Shown in pieces: positions 1 through 14,300 of a DNA stretch of 64,000 nt. A model generated the notes under the pieces. The model did no database searches and was not told the origin of the DNA. It saw only the letters and a list, made by a program, of their open reading frames with translations. Origin of the DNA: Hybos culiciformis (lineage: Eukaryota > Arthropoda > Insecta > Diptera > Hybotidae). The DNA lies in NCBI GenBank assembly GCA_964007475.1, contig OZ023273.1:6362176-6426175 (forward strand), read 5' to 3'. The position numbers were made by a program, and so were the translations under genes. The first letter of the stretch is position 1. Each line of letters begins with the position of its first letter.

Positions 1-228
1 AATTTTCAGTGTAGAGATTGACAACCGCTTTACAAAAAAATTATTCTAATTCATATTTTCGTTTTAAATTAAAAGAAAATTTTTTTGATTATTTTTTTTT
101 AAATAATTGTTTTTTTAAATTTAAAATAATAATTGAAAATGTTAATGTTATTTGGACTACTTTTTCTTTTTATACTTTCATCGCTTCAATTTACTTTCTA
201 TATATAAAAAATAATATTTTATAAACAA

Positions 229-853
229 AATAATTGATGAAATCTTTTTTATAGTACATACATATTAATTTTTAAATTCCTGTTTCGCAACACAGAATCA
301 TAGTCACATCTATACAAAATTATCGCTTCTACCCGAATTGCTGTTAGAATTGTATAAAATTTTATAAAATTTAACCTTTTTTTTTTTTAGATCAGTTAAT
401 TGAATTTTCTTTGGATACAAGCGTTGTCTTTGACACTATTTAAACATAATAATTGATGAACTTTTTTTTTTATAGCACCTACGTGTATCGTACATATTAA
501 TTTTTAAATAACTTTTTCGTAACACAAAATCGCAGCCACATTTACAAAATTATAACTACTACCCGAATTCCTATTGGAATTATATAAATTTGATAAAATT
601 TAACCTTTTTTTTTAGATCAGTTAATTGAATTTTCTTTGGATATAAGCGTAGTCTATTTAAACATAATAATTGATGAACATTTTTTTTATAGCACCTACG
701 TGTATCGAACATAATAATTTTTAAATTCCTGTTTCGCAACACAAAATCATAGCCACATTTACAAAATCAGAGCTACTACCCGCTGTTGGTATTATACAAA
801 TTTTATAAATTTTTATTTTTTTTTTTTAGATCAGTTAATTCAATTTTCTTTGG
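229..853. repeat. ~218-bp tandem repeat, about 2.9 units
   Basis: Three head-to-tail units begin at 229, 448 and 666, each opening with AATAATTGATGA (period 219 then 218). Every unit carries a run of T ending in TTTTAGATCAGTTAATTGAATTTTC, given here only as a landmark near its end, plus a block with CGCAACACA/CGTAACACA about 60 bases in. The third unit stops near 853, where the sequence changes to unrelated AT-rich DNA. No coding potential is seen. It may be a local satellite or the internal repeats of a larger element. Confidence 0.8.
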
Positions 854-859
854 CTAGTA

Positions 860-3800
860 ACATAGTCCTCAAAAAGCGAAGTGACAAAGAAAGATTTAAA
901 AATGAAGTTAGAATATTTCGTCGAACTTTTTTTCAATAAAGGTTCTTCAACATGATAAATAAATCTTTTTTTCATCAAAATACGACCGGCGAGCCATGAC
1001 GGCGCAGCGAAGCAATAAATATATTCTTTTTGTAGCAGTTTAATATTGCATTTTGAAAATTATGACTTTTCAAAATTTAATTATAATCTAATTAATAATA
1101 AAATTGGTCATGGAATTTTTGCATTTTATTTGATTTAAATATTATACATATATAGTATGTATAAAATAAATTTCCATTTCCATATAATATAATTCAATTT
1201 TAAGATAATCTTTTAAAACATAAATCTAAAGAATTTAATTGTACATTTGCAAAAAAATTTAATTTTTTTTTGTTAAATTATCAATGCTATAAAATTTACT
1301 TTGTCCAATTAATTGAAACTAATTTTATTGTTAAAAATCTGAAACAGATATCGTTGTTGAAAGTTATCTAAAAAAAAAAATATGTAGTGATTATTAAAAA
1401 AAAAAAAAAAACAAAAAAAAATAAATAACAAAACAAAAAAATTTTATTCCTTGAAAAATTTTTCATTTTTTTTTGTTTTTGTGGGAAAAAAAGAAAATGA
1501 GATGAATATTTTTCCAGACTCATAAATATTAATTTTCTGATTTATGTTTATTTTTCTATATATTACATGTGTAAATTCGGCATATATTTTTTTTTATTTT
1601 TTTGGTTTGAAGTGTGCACATTGTACATAATTCTTAATTTTATGATAAAACAATAAACAGACAATTTTTTTTTGTTATTTTTCCTCTCAAGCTTTCAATA
1701 TTACTCGAAAATTAATTGAGTTATGTTAAAGTGATAAATTGATATTGAATATTATTTAAAAAAAAAATTTTTTTAAAGGTTTTTTTTTTAAGTTTCATTT
1801 TTAGTAAATGAAATAATTTTTTGCAGATTTCAATAATAGCGTTTTTAATTTTTTTTTCGTCTTTGATAGTTCGTTCAAACCATCTGAAATAGTTCAATTA
1901 TTTGCTTAACATCAATAGCAAATTTTTCGCTTTATCTAAAATTGGCCTCTAAAAATGGTCCAAACATTCTCCAGCGTTATATGACCATGAAATATTTTGA
2001 AGCTTTATATATTTTTAAATTTTTTTCTGTTTACAAAACGAACTTTCCAAATGACTCATCGGACCTCTAAATTTCACTCTAGTGGCTTGCTAATTACTAT
2101 TAGTTTGTGCGGCAGAAAATGTCAACTAATTGAAGTCTTTATTGTACGAGGCCCAGAGTATAGTTTTTGATATTCTCCTAGAAGTATCTCCAAACCAAAA
2201 AAAAGTTATAAAAAATTTATTTTTTAAATCAGAAACAATAAATTACAAAATTTTGTAAATTAATTTCTTATTTTTTTATAACATTTTCTTCTTAACCACA
2301 GTTGGGCGAATTAATAAATTCAATCCCAAAATAATTTTTTACTTTCAAAAAAACATATTTTATTTTATTTTGTTTTTTTTTTTTTCATTTTTGATATATG
2401 TTGTTTGGAGGAATAAATATAAATAATAATCCGGATTATGTATCAGAGCATTAAAAAACTTTTAATTGTAATATTTTAGCAAGAATCTCATTAAAACAAT
2501 TGTTTTTCTTTAAGTCTAACAAAAGAAAAATACAGTGAAAATATATATATTTTCTTATTTCCCTCAGGTTTCATTAAACAAAAAATCTGTGTACATATAA
2601 CTTTGAATAATATTTTTCAATGGCAAAACCGCATAAATATAAATAAGCAACAAAAAATAAAAAATAAAAAAAAAATTTGTTAATTTTCTTTTGTAAATTT
2701 TTATGTAAAATATCTGAGCCGTAACCATTAATCGCTTTTCTTTTAAAAAACTTTTGTAATTTGTCAAAGAAACTCATAATGAAAACTCATAAAGTTGATA
2801 CATTTTTTTTTTCAATTAGTTCTGCCGTCTTTAATTAGGATTTTAATGAAAAAAAAATGTTGACAAAAATACGGGATGTTGGTAACTAAAGTTGAGAGTG
2901 TTATTGTTAATGTTTCCAAAATTTTGAAAAATAAAATTCGATATAAAAATTTATATATATTATATTATTAGTAAGAGATATATGTATATGAAAATGTTCA
3001 TCAACTTTTAATTAAAATATTTTTTTTCAATTTTTTAATTAAAAAAATTTTGATATTAGATAAATTAATTTTTCATTTATTGAAATTTTCTATTCACAAA
3101 AATTATTTCAAAAATTATTTTGTTGTGTAGTACGATGGTGTAAAAAAATGAGCAGTATTAATAAACGAAATGTACAAATAGATCATTTAGCCCATTCCCA
3201 TAAATCTAATACATATAATAAGAAATAACCTTTTTACGGTTTAATTTCAAAATGGAAAAATAAATTTTTATAATTTCATATTATAAAAACATTTAATTTT
3301 CTTTTTACTTATGCTTTTTATTTAAGTAAATAAATTTATTACAGATAAAACATTGTATATTAATGTACTATATTGTATATACACATATATTATTATACAA
3401 ATAGGTACTATATTATACATATACCTAGTTTATTTAGGATCTTTCCTTAGCCAATACTTTTATGTAGGTAAATTTGTTTTTATTATTATTATTATTATTA
3501 TTATTTTTTACCATGGTTTAATATTTCCGGTGGGAATATAACCGCAAATTAAAATATCTACTTACCTATGTACAATTATAGTACGGATTTTATAACAAAA
3601 AATATTTTAATTTTTTTTTTGTAGCATTTTGTTAGAGGTTTACATTTTTGTAATAATTTAAATATTTAGTATATTTTTTTAATTGTAATTTTAACCTATT
3701 TAGAAATATTTAAAATTTTTGTGAAAATCTTAAATTGGAAGGAAGACATAATTATTTATTTTAGTTATTTTTCATCGACAGGTTATTCTAAAAGAAAAAA

Positions 3801-4897
3801 AAAAAGAAGAAGAATATATAAGATAATTAATTTATGAATTTATCATTACGTTGACATGTAATTATTTTACGCGAGCACATTACATTACCATTAAATAACG
3901 TAGTCTAATCTTGTCAATGTCAGATGTACACCCATTCTTTCTCTATATATATATAGATAACATAAGGCTAAAAAACTTGATGTTCTTCATATCTCTTTCT
4001 TGTTTTTTTTATATAATGGAATTTTAATAATTTGATAAATAACATTGTTTAAAGTTCAAAAGGCAATGATGTTTATGCTTTAATTTTTTTTTTTTTTTGC
4101 TTTCTCAAGGGCGCATAACATTCCGTACGTTTTTTGTCAATCGTTCGTTGCTTTCTTTTAAAATAAATTACATTGTCTCATATGATAGAGGTATTCAAAT
4201 TGGCAAAAATATTTTACCTAAAAATAAGAAAAAAATAAAACAAAAAAATTTGTAGATATGATTTCTTTTTTTAATTTAATATCAATGGTTCGTATAAATT
4301 TGCGCAAATGTTTTTTTTTTTTTTAGAATTCTTTTATATTTTGTTTTTTAAATGAGTGTTTTGATGAATGTTCCAAACATAAAAATCATAATTCGTGCAT
4401 TGTTTTTACCTTTATTGATATGAAGTATTATAAGCGAAAAAAGATAATATAAAATATATATTATAATAATGTTTTTTTTTTAATAATGAAAGAATAAGCA
4501 AAAGAATATTGAAACCGTAATAAATATCTGAGCAATGGCTCAGCAATACAACATCCATTTATTAATAATAAATATATTTTAAATGCAACTAACAATCAGC
4601 GAACAGCGATCTTGTAAGTCTAGTAATAGAAACAGAAACCAAAATTGAATCATTTTACTTTCATATATATACAATAATATACTTTTAATATACATACGAG
4701 TATGTAAAGATAAACCCTCTTTAATAATGCCAAAATAAAAGTTAAAAAAAAAATATTATAGGTGAAAACTTTTTATATTATGTGTTTTTAACATTAAATG
4801 CGGTGACAGTTTGTGGAATTTTCTTATTAAACCTTTTTTTTTCTTTTTCGTGCAATCCACTTTTAATAAAAATAGAAAAAAAAAACTTTTTTCATTT
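860..4897. other. AT-rich non-coding stretch, no gene seen
   Basis: I see homopolymer A and T runs and short stop-rich frames, with no exon that I can support. An (ATT)n microsatellite lies at about 3480-3506. A less AT-rich patch at 980-1010 (GGCGAGCCATGACGGCGCAG) and a more complex patch at 1880-2160 may be decayed repeats, but I cannot assign them. Confidence 0.6.
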
Positions 4898-4905
4898 ATA
4901 TAGAG

Positions 4906-5246
4906 CAGCGGTCGGCAAACTATGACCCGTGGATCACGGGGTGACCCAAAGCATCATTTCATGTTACCCGCTTCAAAATTTTGAAGTAGTTCCCAAATCA
5001 ATGAATATAGTTTTTGCTTACAACAATTGCATATAAAAATTTTTTGTTTACAACAATTGCATATAAAATAGAAAGTTTTCCCAGCAATTGTTTTTGTAAG
5101 TCTTAGATAATAAATAAATTAACTTTTGATTTAACTATTTTTTTTAAATTGCTTTCATATAAAATTGCCACTGACCCACTATAAGTTTAAAAAAATCTCA
5201 TCTTAGGCGAATTTTACCCACGACCAAAAAAGTTTGCCGACCACTG
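4906..5246. mobile_element. hAT-type MITE, 341 bp, perfect 8-bp target duplication
   Basis: The left end reads CAGCGGTCGGCAAACT and the right end AGTTTGCCGACCACTG, so the 16-bp terminal inverted repeats match at 15 positions. The element is flanked by ATATAGAG at 4898-4905 and at 5247-5254, an exact 8-bp target-site duplication as expected of the hAT superfamily. No transposase frame is present, so it is non-autonomous. A ~25-bp internal tandem duplication (ACAACAATTGCATATAAA) lies at 5019-5067. Confidence 0.9.
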
Positions 5247-5359
5247 ATATAGAGTATAAGATTCTTCTAATGTATTAAGTTTTTTTTTTTCTATATGCTT
5301 TAACATTTCACATTTTCTCTTTTATATTTTAAACCATTCCCAATGAATAACTAGAAGTG

Positions 5360-5772
5360 TTAATAGTAGATTATTGTATATTTTAACTAAATTTGTTATT
5401 AATTACGAGTTCTCCATACACAAAAACACATTGACACGAGTCAATACTTATATCACGAGACCGAAGGTCGATATAAATTGACAAGTGTCTATGTGTTTTT
5501 GTGTAAATACAGAACGAGTTGTATAACAAATTTTGTTAACATATCCAATATACTGTTTTAATGTGCATGTGTAACATTTTTTTTTCATTTTTTGTTGGTA
5601 TTTGTCTGTATTGAAATATTGTGAGAACATCTAAATGATTTCATTATTTACGCTGATGCATCTAAATGATTTCATTATCACGCTGATGCAACTAAATGAT
5701 TGCATGTGTATTGACGCTTATAATACTCCATTTAGTGATTTAAATTTTATAGCACTAAATACAAGATACCGA
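5360..5772 (+). repeat. Foldback repeat family, copy 1
   Basis: This copy has a long inverted repeat at about 5419-5503. The arms run from ACACAAAAACACATTGACAC to its near complement GTGTCTATGTGTTTTTGTGT, and the loop is centred on GACCGAAGGTC. It is followed by AACGAGTTGTATAACAAATT and, at 5632-5710, by about three ~31-bp subrepeats containing TCATTATTTACGCTGATGC. The same order occurs near 26.0-26.5 kb and, reverse-complemented, near 58.6-59.3 kb. The exact ends are uncertain and there is no convincing ORF. Confidence 0.75.
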
Positions 5773-7541
5773 CCACATGCCCATTAAAAAATTTTAATAC
5801 CATAGCATAATAGTAAGCCAATATGATGCACAAAATTTAGATTTTTTAATTCAAATAAACTATAATGCTATTTGTTTTTATTAAATAAAAAAACAACCCT
5901 AATCTGAATTTAAATTTATTTTAAATTATCTGTTTTTATTTTGATTAAGCAAAAATGTCTCTCTTCAAAAATGTTTTTAGATGGTAACAAATAGAAATAG
6001 AACAATATGTACTTTTATTTCACACGCGCTTTTATTTCATTTGACAACAATCCAAGAACGTTTTTTTTTTTTCAATATAATTTTCATTATATTTATTTTT
6101 CGTTTAATTAATTTCAATTTTATTCAAAAACCTAATTTTATGGTAATATTTATTTATAAATACATACTCCTCAACTTTCAAATACTTTCTGAGAATTGTT
6201 TTTGGGAAATTTTTTTTTCGAAAATAATTTTCTTAGAATTTTCTCATATAAAGTTATATAGAGTGCATATTATTTAGAAATAATTTTTCGGCAAATTTTC
6301 TCCGAATTTTTAGAAAACTTAATATGTCATTATCCTTTATTTAATGGTAGATTAATAATTTTTTAAATGTTAATTTTTCTTTTATTTGTGTTAATGAATT
6401 TAGTGAATATTTTTGCTTTAATTTTGTAACTATATAAGTATATACATACCTTTAATCTACATATACATGTTCTATTACGTATATATAATGAACTTTACAC
6501 CAACTACACCAACTACATAATACATCCTTAACAAATAATTCAGATAAAGAAAAATGTAGTATTCTACAAAAAGAAAATTGCTCCCTAGGGTTGTATATAA
6601 AACATCATATATATTTACCGATACCAATTACATCCATATAATCATATGAATGTCTGGTTTTTTGTTATGAATCGTTTTTAATCAAATAATCAATAATAAT
6701 AATAATTTTCCAATAGGTATTTAGTTGAGTGAAGATTTTTTTTTGATTTTATGATCAAATGTGGTTTATCTTGGTAGTGTGTTTGCTGTTTTAATATCAT
6801 TATGGCCACACTCACGAAAACCACAAAGGTATAATTTACAAGTTTTATTTCGAACAATTTTTTAAAAATCAAATTTTTGTGCACCCATACCTATCTTGTA
6901 GCCATAAAAATCATAACAAATGTTTCCTATAGAAAACTTAAAGATTGGTCTGTAAAATAGGATTAAAATTAAAAAGATAAACACAATTTAATTATTAAAT
7001 TCAATTTATTATTTAATTAATATTAATTTTTACGGAAAAATCGACTGCATTAAATAAATCTTTCAACTTAATCCCCTTTTACAAATCAATTTTAAAGTAG
7101 GTAGGTATTTACAAAATTTTTACGAGATTTGTTTTTTTTTACATAACACGGCTTGTTAGTCGGTGGTGATGTACACAAACTTTCTTTTTTAACTTGGAAA
7201 AAGTAAATAAGTAAGTTAAAGTAAAGATATTATTAATTAATTTGAAATGTAAAGACTTTTCAACTTGAAATTACACGATTTAAATATTTTCTTTTGACAT
7301 CCTATTCGAATTTACCTGATAAAAACTTAACATTTTCACATTCAATGTTTTTCATATACAAATGTTAACAATGAAAAAAATAATTATTTCAATTTGACAT
7401 AAAAAATATTGATGATTATTATTTATCTGTAACTATATCTTTTATTTCAGATCAGTAATGTAAAATGTAAAAATAACATATATAATACATGTCATGCCAT
7501 TATAACATTTTAAAAAATCAATGGTATGGAAATGCTGAATT
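5773..7541. other. Non-coding upstream region of CcapR, no gene seen
   Basis: AT-rich sequence with only chance frames. A good pyrimidine tract plus AG (TCTTTTATTTCAG, ending about 7451) lies ~90 bases before the CcapR ATG and could be the 3' splice site of a 5'-UTR intron. No upstream coding exon was recognised. Confidence 0.45.
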
Positions 7542-8372
7542 ATGTTGTCATATTTATTGCGGAATATTTTTTCCTTAAAAAATATTAAAGGAAAATTAAA
7601 AATAAGATCAGATCACATATTGATTAGAAAATTTTACATTCATATTCCTATAATAAATTTTATTAAATATGAATTTCATAAATTATATGAAAAAAAATTG
7701 AAAAAGATACAATCAAAAAATAAATTATCCAAAGTTAAATTTCATGACTTGCAAATATTTAATTTTTTGCGAAAAAGTTTTAGATATAATAGAAAATTAA
7801 AAAAAAATTCAAAAAAGAAATTTTTTACAAAGTTAAACAACTGGAAAAAAATATTATCAGTTTGTTTAACCGGAAACGGAAGAAAAGTTAATGAAAAAAT
7901 GGAAAAAAATGTTGGGCTGTTTAATAAAATTAACAACAATAATCAACACAATAATGATGACGATTTAAAGAAAATTTTTGACGCATCAGTGGGAAATAAA
8001 AGTAACATTGAATTTACAAATAAATTAGAGCTCCTTAATTATACTGAAAATAAATTTAGCATGAATTTTAGTACATCAACATCAGTGTCGCAAGTTTTTA
8101 AGTCTTCAACGGCTGTTAAAAATCTTGAAAATGTTAATCGTATAGATACAATTAAAATTAGTGAAAATAATTTATTGAGTGAATTGAATAAGGATGGTAT
8201 CAGTGGTGCATTAACTGATGACTTAGACGTAATTTCATCTTTAATTGGAGCTGGTGTTGTACACAATGAATACGGCAGTAATAGTGTAATAGCAAGTACA
8301 AATAGCGTTAGCAATGGTATAGTTAATGGAAATGCGACTGATGATGGTATTAATTCATTTTATTTTTATGAG
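7542..8372 (+). CDS. CcapR: CcapR coding exon 1: extracellular N-terminus
   Basis: An open frame of 277 codons ends NSFYFYE and is followed by the donor GAG|GTAAGT (phase 0), joining to TEQLSF at 41162. An in-frame TGA at 7536-7538 makes the ATG at 7542 the most upstream start unless a spliced leader is used. Residues 1-120 are very Lys/Asn/Ile-rich with no clear signal peptide. Residues 120-277 are Ser/Asn/Thr-rich with several N-x-S/T sequons (NYT, NFS, NAT). A frame this long is unlikely by chance in such AT-rich DNA, but an internal start or an unseen internal acceptor could shorten it. Confidence 0.7.
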
Positions 8373-11300
8373 GTAAGTTTGATTTTAATATTATATTCTT
8401 TTTACAATTAAAAAAAACAACAACGACTTTTGCCCTTTTATTGTTTATTTTAAACAATACTGCACACCTACATTATAAATTATATGTTTCTTAGGACTAA
8501 ACATAATCAAACTGTCTAAATTGACGATAATAATCAATTTTCAACAGAAGTTCAGATTTTCGGAAATAAATAAAATCATATTTATTAATAAATATTTTCC
8601 AAATAATTTTTTTGTTTTCTTTTGTATTAAATATTAAGATAATATATATGAATTTTCATATTATTTCTTTTTATAAAGAATTTATTATTCTAATGTGAAG
8701 AATAAATAGTAAAACACCTGGAAAATAAAATAATTTTACTGAAGATTCAGGAAGATTATTTTTTTTATGAAATTGAACGATAAATTAAATTCTATTATAT
8801 TTCCATATAACTATGTATATAAAATGTGCATTTGTCACATTTTATTTATTCATAAATAATACATTTATTAAAGTTATAATTGAACTTTCAATATGTACAT
8901 GTACTCATGTACATATATATCATCAGAAATACATTTTTTTTTTGTTATTGAAAAGAAGTCAATAATACCTATAAAATATTTTAATATAATATTAAAATAG
9001 AAATAATAATAATAATAAATTTTCAAGTTTTATAGAAACAATTTTTAATAACAAAAAGGCACACATAGAATAAATTTATCAAGATATTATCACGAATGAT
9101 TCTGTGCATTAATGATTATACCTTGTTCGCACTTCAACATTTATCCGGATAAATAAGTGGAAATTTCCACTTTCTGAAACTACCGTTCGCACTTGAGAAG
9201 TGGAAAAAATTTGACAATTCTAGAAAAAACATAAATAAAAAAAGCAAACAACTTTCTGTTACTTTAAAAAAAATTAAAAATTTTAAAATTAAATTTCAGT
9301 TTTTTTTGTTGGTTTACATTTTTTTGACATTTTGACACAAAATAAACGGTGCCAACCGTACCCAAACTAGCAAAAAGTAGCTCTAAAAGGAACTAGCTAA
9401 GTGGAAAAATAACTGGAACTTAAAATATCCGGAAAAAATTTTTATATGAAAATATCCAGAAAGTTTCCGGAAAAATCGAAATATCCGGAAAAATATTGAA
9501 GTGCGAACAAGGTATTATTCTCATATTCGATCTTCCAAAAATGATTATTATTTTATTTAATAAATCTGACATTTGCTAATAAATTTATTTTCCGTTTGAC
9601 TTCTAATTGACAAATCGCTGTTTTCTCTTTCACTTCTGTATATACTTCAGGTTCTTGTTTAAAATAAAGACTCTCGTCTGTATAAGTAAGCATATATATA
9701 TTCTAGCTCAAAATCAAATAACAAATTTGAAAAAAAAAAATAGAAATAAAAATTTGGGATAATTTTTTTCAATTTCTCAAAAATGCTGACTCTCAAACTT
9801 CAAGTGTTTCGATTTTTTATGTCAATTTAAAAAAAAACAAAATTCTTAAAAATATATGACATCAAAGTATCTATCTATCAATAATTATCTTCCACTAAGT
9901 GAAGGTAAGGAAAATTATCAAAACAACATAAAATTCTATAGAAATAGATAACTGAAAATTTTCTGAATTTTTTTTTTATTTTTCTCAGAAATATAAGTTA
10001 ATTTTAAATTCATGGAAGATAGTCAATTATGCTTATTAATAAAAGTCTAGAATAACGTGAAAAAAATATCTCAACTTTCTAAATTTATTCATTTTAAGGA
10101 TATTTGCAGACATTGCAAATAAACAGATTTCTATGAATTAGAAATTAAATAAATTAAAATTTTTTTTTAAACGATAGAAGAAAACATTCACAGAATAATT
10201 AACATTATTTGTCAAAAATCTTATGTAGAATAAATTCAAATATCTAATTCTGGTTTGTTTTTTATTCATTACTATTATGAGTGGCGTAAGAAGTACTTTC
10301 AGCCAGAATTACAAAAAGTTACAAAAATATTACAGAAATTCAGACATTTACTTTGAAAGTAGCTTGTGTATTTTATTTTTAATTGACTCCACATTTCCAC
10401 ATCCACACATCATATATATTTCAATAAACTTTTGAAGTATTTTATGTATTTAATTCCAAAAATTATCCTTTTTACTCAAACGAAGGAAAAATTTCACAGT
10501 TCTTTAATCTTCCAAAATTTTTTTTAGTGATTCCTATAGAATGTCATTGTAAATATCTTCCGGATTAGTGTAGGCATAAATCAAATAACTGAAAGAACTT
10601 ATAAGTTTTATATTTCTCAGAAGGTTTCTATTTGGAATTTCAGTTTGTAAAACTATAAAACAATTTTTTTTATTGGTAATATCAAATAGTATAGTGTATA
10701 TATTGTACATTTGTGTAATAATTTGTATACATATTTTAAAAGCAGAAGTTTCTTTGATTTTGTATATGAATATTTTTTCTTTTTCAATGAAACGATTAAT
10801 ATCACTATCACTAGTTTCTGGAAAACTTTTTCATATTAAAAATTCCAGAAAAAGAATATATATGTATATAATGACTGTAGAAATGTATTTACATTAAAAA
10901 ACGATAAATGTTAGAATAAAATAAATCAAACATTAAGATTTAATAGATTGAGAAAGTTTTTTGTTCCTATTATTATCTTATCTACATATATATTCTATAT
11001 AAATAAAAAATTACAACTTTATTCAAAAATTCCAATGGGAATTTCATTCAATTGAAATAAAAACATATCTTAAAAATTATTTTCGTTACAAATCTTTGTT
11101 ATTTTTTTTTACATTATCTATGAACAGCAGTACAGAAAAATATGTTCGTTGTTCACAAATATATACACATACACACACTCAAGAATTGTTTTTTTTTATT
11201 ATTATTATTTACAAGATTTTTTGTTCTTTGAATGAAATTAAAGCTAAGAAATTTACATTAAATAAATACATATATAAATAGAATTGTTATTAAAGGGAAT

Positions 11301-14300
11301 TTTAATTAACATATATTTATTTTCCAATTTGTAGTTGAGAATTTATTTAAAAAAATAAAACTATGAAAATATTTATTACGATATAATATATACGTGGAAA
11401 AGTAAGATAATAAGTCCATTATTTACTTTCGGACACATAATATGTAAAGAAGAATATATTATGAAACTACGCAATATTACAAATTTCTTTATATATTTAA
11501 TATCATATATAACTTTCATATAATTATACACAGTATATTATATTACATAACAATGTTATAATACTTATATTTATATATATTATTTATTTGTATTCTCAGT
11601 TATTTTTTTTTATTGTTAAGTATATTTTTCCTGTAAAATGTATGTAAAATTTAGGAGAATTTAAAATTGATAGATATTTAGTTTTTTATGTTAAAAGTAC
11701 AGTGAAAATTTAATTACTGAAAATAGAATAAATTATAAAATATTTTTGTAAATTATTTATGAAAATATTTTTTGTCATTTTCATCATATCAGGACTGGTG
11801 AGCAATATGCACAGTATGATATGCCAGTATTAATCAAAGTTCTAATAATAATTGCTTATAAATAGGTAGCACGCAGTTATAATATTATATCCTAAATATA
11901 CCGGAATTGATCAATTAATCAATGATAAATGTGTTTCATAATATCTTTTTCTTGGAAGTTTATTAAAAGTTTTTTTTTTGTTTTACTACTAACAAAATCA
12001 ATTGGTATGCTGCGCAAAAATAAACTTTATAATATTTCTTTATAATATTTGAGTTTTTCCGTAAATAATGTTTTTATTTAATAAAAATTGCTCAATTTAT
12101 TTTTTTATTTATTTATATTAAACAAATATTTTATTTTCTTTAAATATTTGTTCTCCAAATAGGAAGTTTTTTGGAAAACAAAATAAAAATAAATCAATTC
12201 AGTTACATATTTTTATATTATATATATATATTTATGAATATTTATATATTATGTGCGTATATCTATAAATTATTTATTTTTATGTGATATGATTTTAAAT
12301 CCAAAAATTATTTTCTAGAATTGTTAAATTATTTGTTTGACTTGAAAAAAAAATAGGAATATGACGAATATTCTTCTGCATATATTTTTTATAGGCGTAT
12401 TTCGTTTACTAAATTTTTAACCAATAATGATAATCGGATAAAATATTATTACTATATTACTAATTATTTAATATATTACTAATCCTAACCGATTTGATGA
12501 GTTTAATATAAATTTCATAAAAAACATTTTAATTCCTATATATTAATAATTTTATATTTATTCAAAATTATTAACGCGATCAAATTTTCCAAATTTATTG
12601 TTCACGTTATATAATATATTATCAATTAACTTTTTCAAATATGAACACAAAAAATTGAATTATTTATTGAATAATAATTCTATTTATAGCACTTAAAATT
12701 TAAGCATAGAAGAGTATGGTAATCGAACTTATTAAATTTAAATTCTGAGAGTCAAACACTTCTAATTTCAATATTAAGAATATTATTTATATTTTTAAAG
12801 GAAATTTAAGATTTTTGCTTAGGTAAAAAAAGATATACATATGATCTTTCCATTAATATTTTTGCTTCAAAAATTTAAATTTCCCAAAGTAAATACTTCT
12901 CCTGTTAAATGAAATGGATAAAATAAACAACAAAAAATTTCAATGTCAAAAAGACATTTTAAAATATAATTTATATCAAAGATTCAATTTTTAAATTACA
13001 ACAATTTTGTGGATTTTCATGGAAAAATATCTCAACAAGAATATATTTGATTTTAAGCTGATATTAAATAAATTTTTTTAAATATGATACCAATTGGTAT
13101 TAAATTTTTTTTACATTTTAATTTAATCACATTTTCGCTTCTTAAATGACATAAATTTCTCTATAAATATTAAAGTGTAAAATTGTAAATAAGTGAAGAA
13201 TTAAAGAGAATTTTTAATATATTATTCTGTTTTATTTTAATTTAGAATTTAACAGAATTTTTTTTTATTTTACATTGGCAATTAGAATTTGAAAATATGT
13301 TGAGTTATATTGAGTATAGAATTTCATAAAATAATGTAAAGGAATATTTCTTGTCACATATAAGGTAATCAGATAGAATGTTGACGGAATAGTTATTTAA
13401 AACCAGTAGAATTGTTTTAAATTTAAAATTATCGCAACGAATATCTTTTGTCAGAATCAAATATTATTAGTTAAATTTAAATTTAATTTTTTTCAATTAT
13501 AAATTTACTGTTTTTTTAATAATGACGATAATTGATCAAAACCAATTTCCTATAAATAATCTATAAAATTTCCTATAAACACCAGATCAAAATATTATTA
13601 AAAATATTTGGTTATTCTAAGTATTCAATATAAAAATATATATTTCAAGACAATTTTAGGTGTTTCAGAATTCAGGGTAGTAATATATTATGAACCGCAA
13701 CTGTTTGCCGCTCATTTCAAATTTATCTTAAAACAAAAATTGATAGATAATAAATTGATTGATTACCTACCAATATTATAAATATTTATATATTTTACTT
13801 AAAAAAAAATATATTTATTTAATGAATATGGGAATATTAATTTATAATAAAAATATTTGATGGATATAAATAAAATGTTTCTATTTCAATTTCTTTTTAT
13901 ATTAATAAAAATATTTTATATATATATATAATGAATGGGAATTTTAATTTACATTAAACTTTTTGATGGATATGAATTAGTAATGCGCCTATTATATAAT
14001 GAAACAATCAATGAATTGAGAGTCAAATACTGTATTTATTCATTTGAAGTATCGGTTTTTTAAAATGTAGTCGACAAAAGTTTTGCTATTAAAATTTTTT
14101 CTATTTTTAACTGCAAAAAATACTAAAAATAAGAAAATCATTTTTTGAATAAATTTCGGCTAAAGAGTACTATGTAGTACTATGCGTTTGTACATATAAC
14201 GAAATTGTATTAAATTTTCATAAGAAAAGAAAGTTACGCATTAACCAACGACTGAAGGTTAAGAGTATAACAAAAGATATTTGATTTTTAAATTATTTTT

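Noticed and set aside
5981..6277. 98-codon plus-strand frame
   Set aside because: Phe/Ile-rich translation of T runs without family features.
8039..8314. Minus-strand frame over CcapR exon 1
   Set aside because: Antisense shadow of the coding exon.
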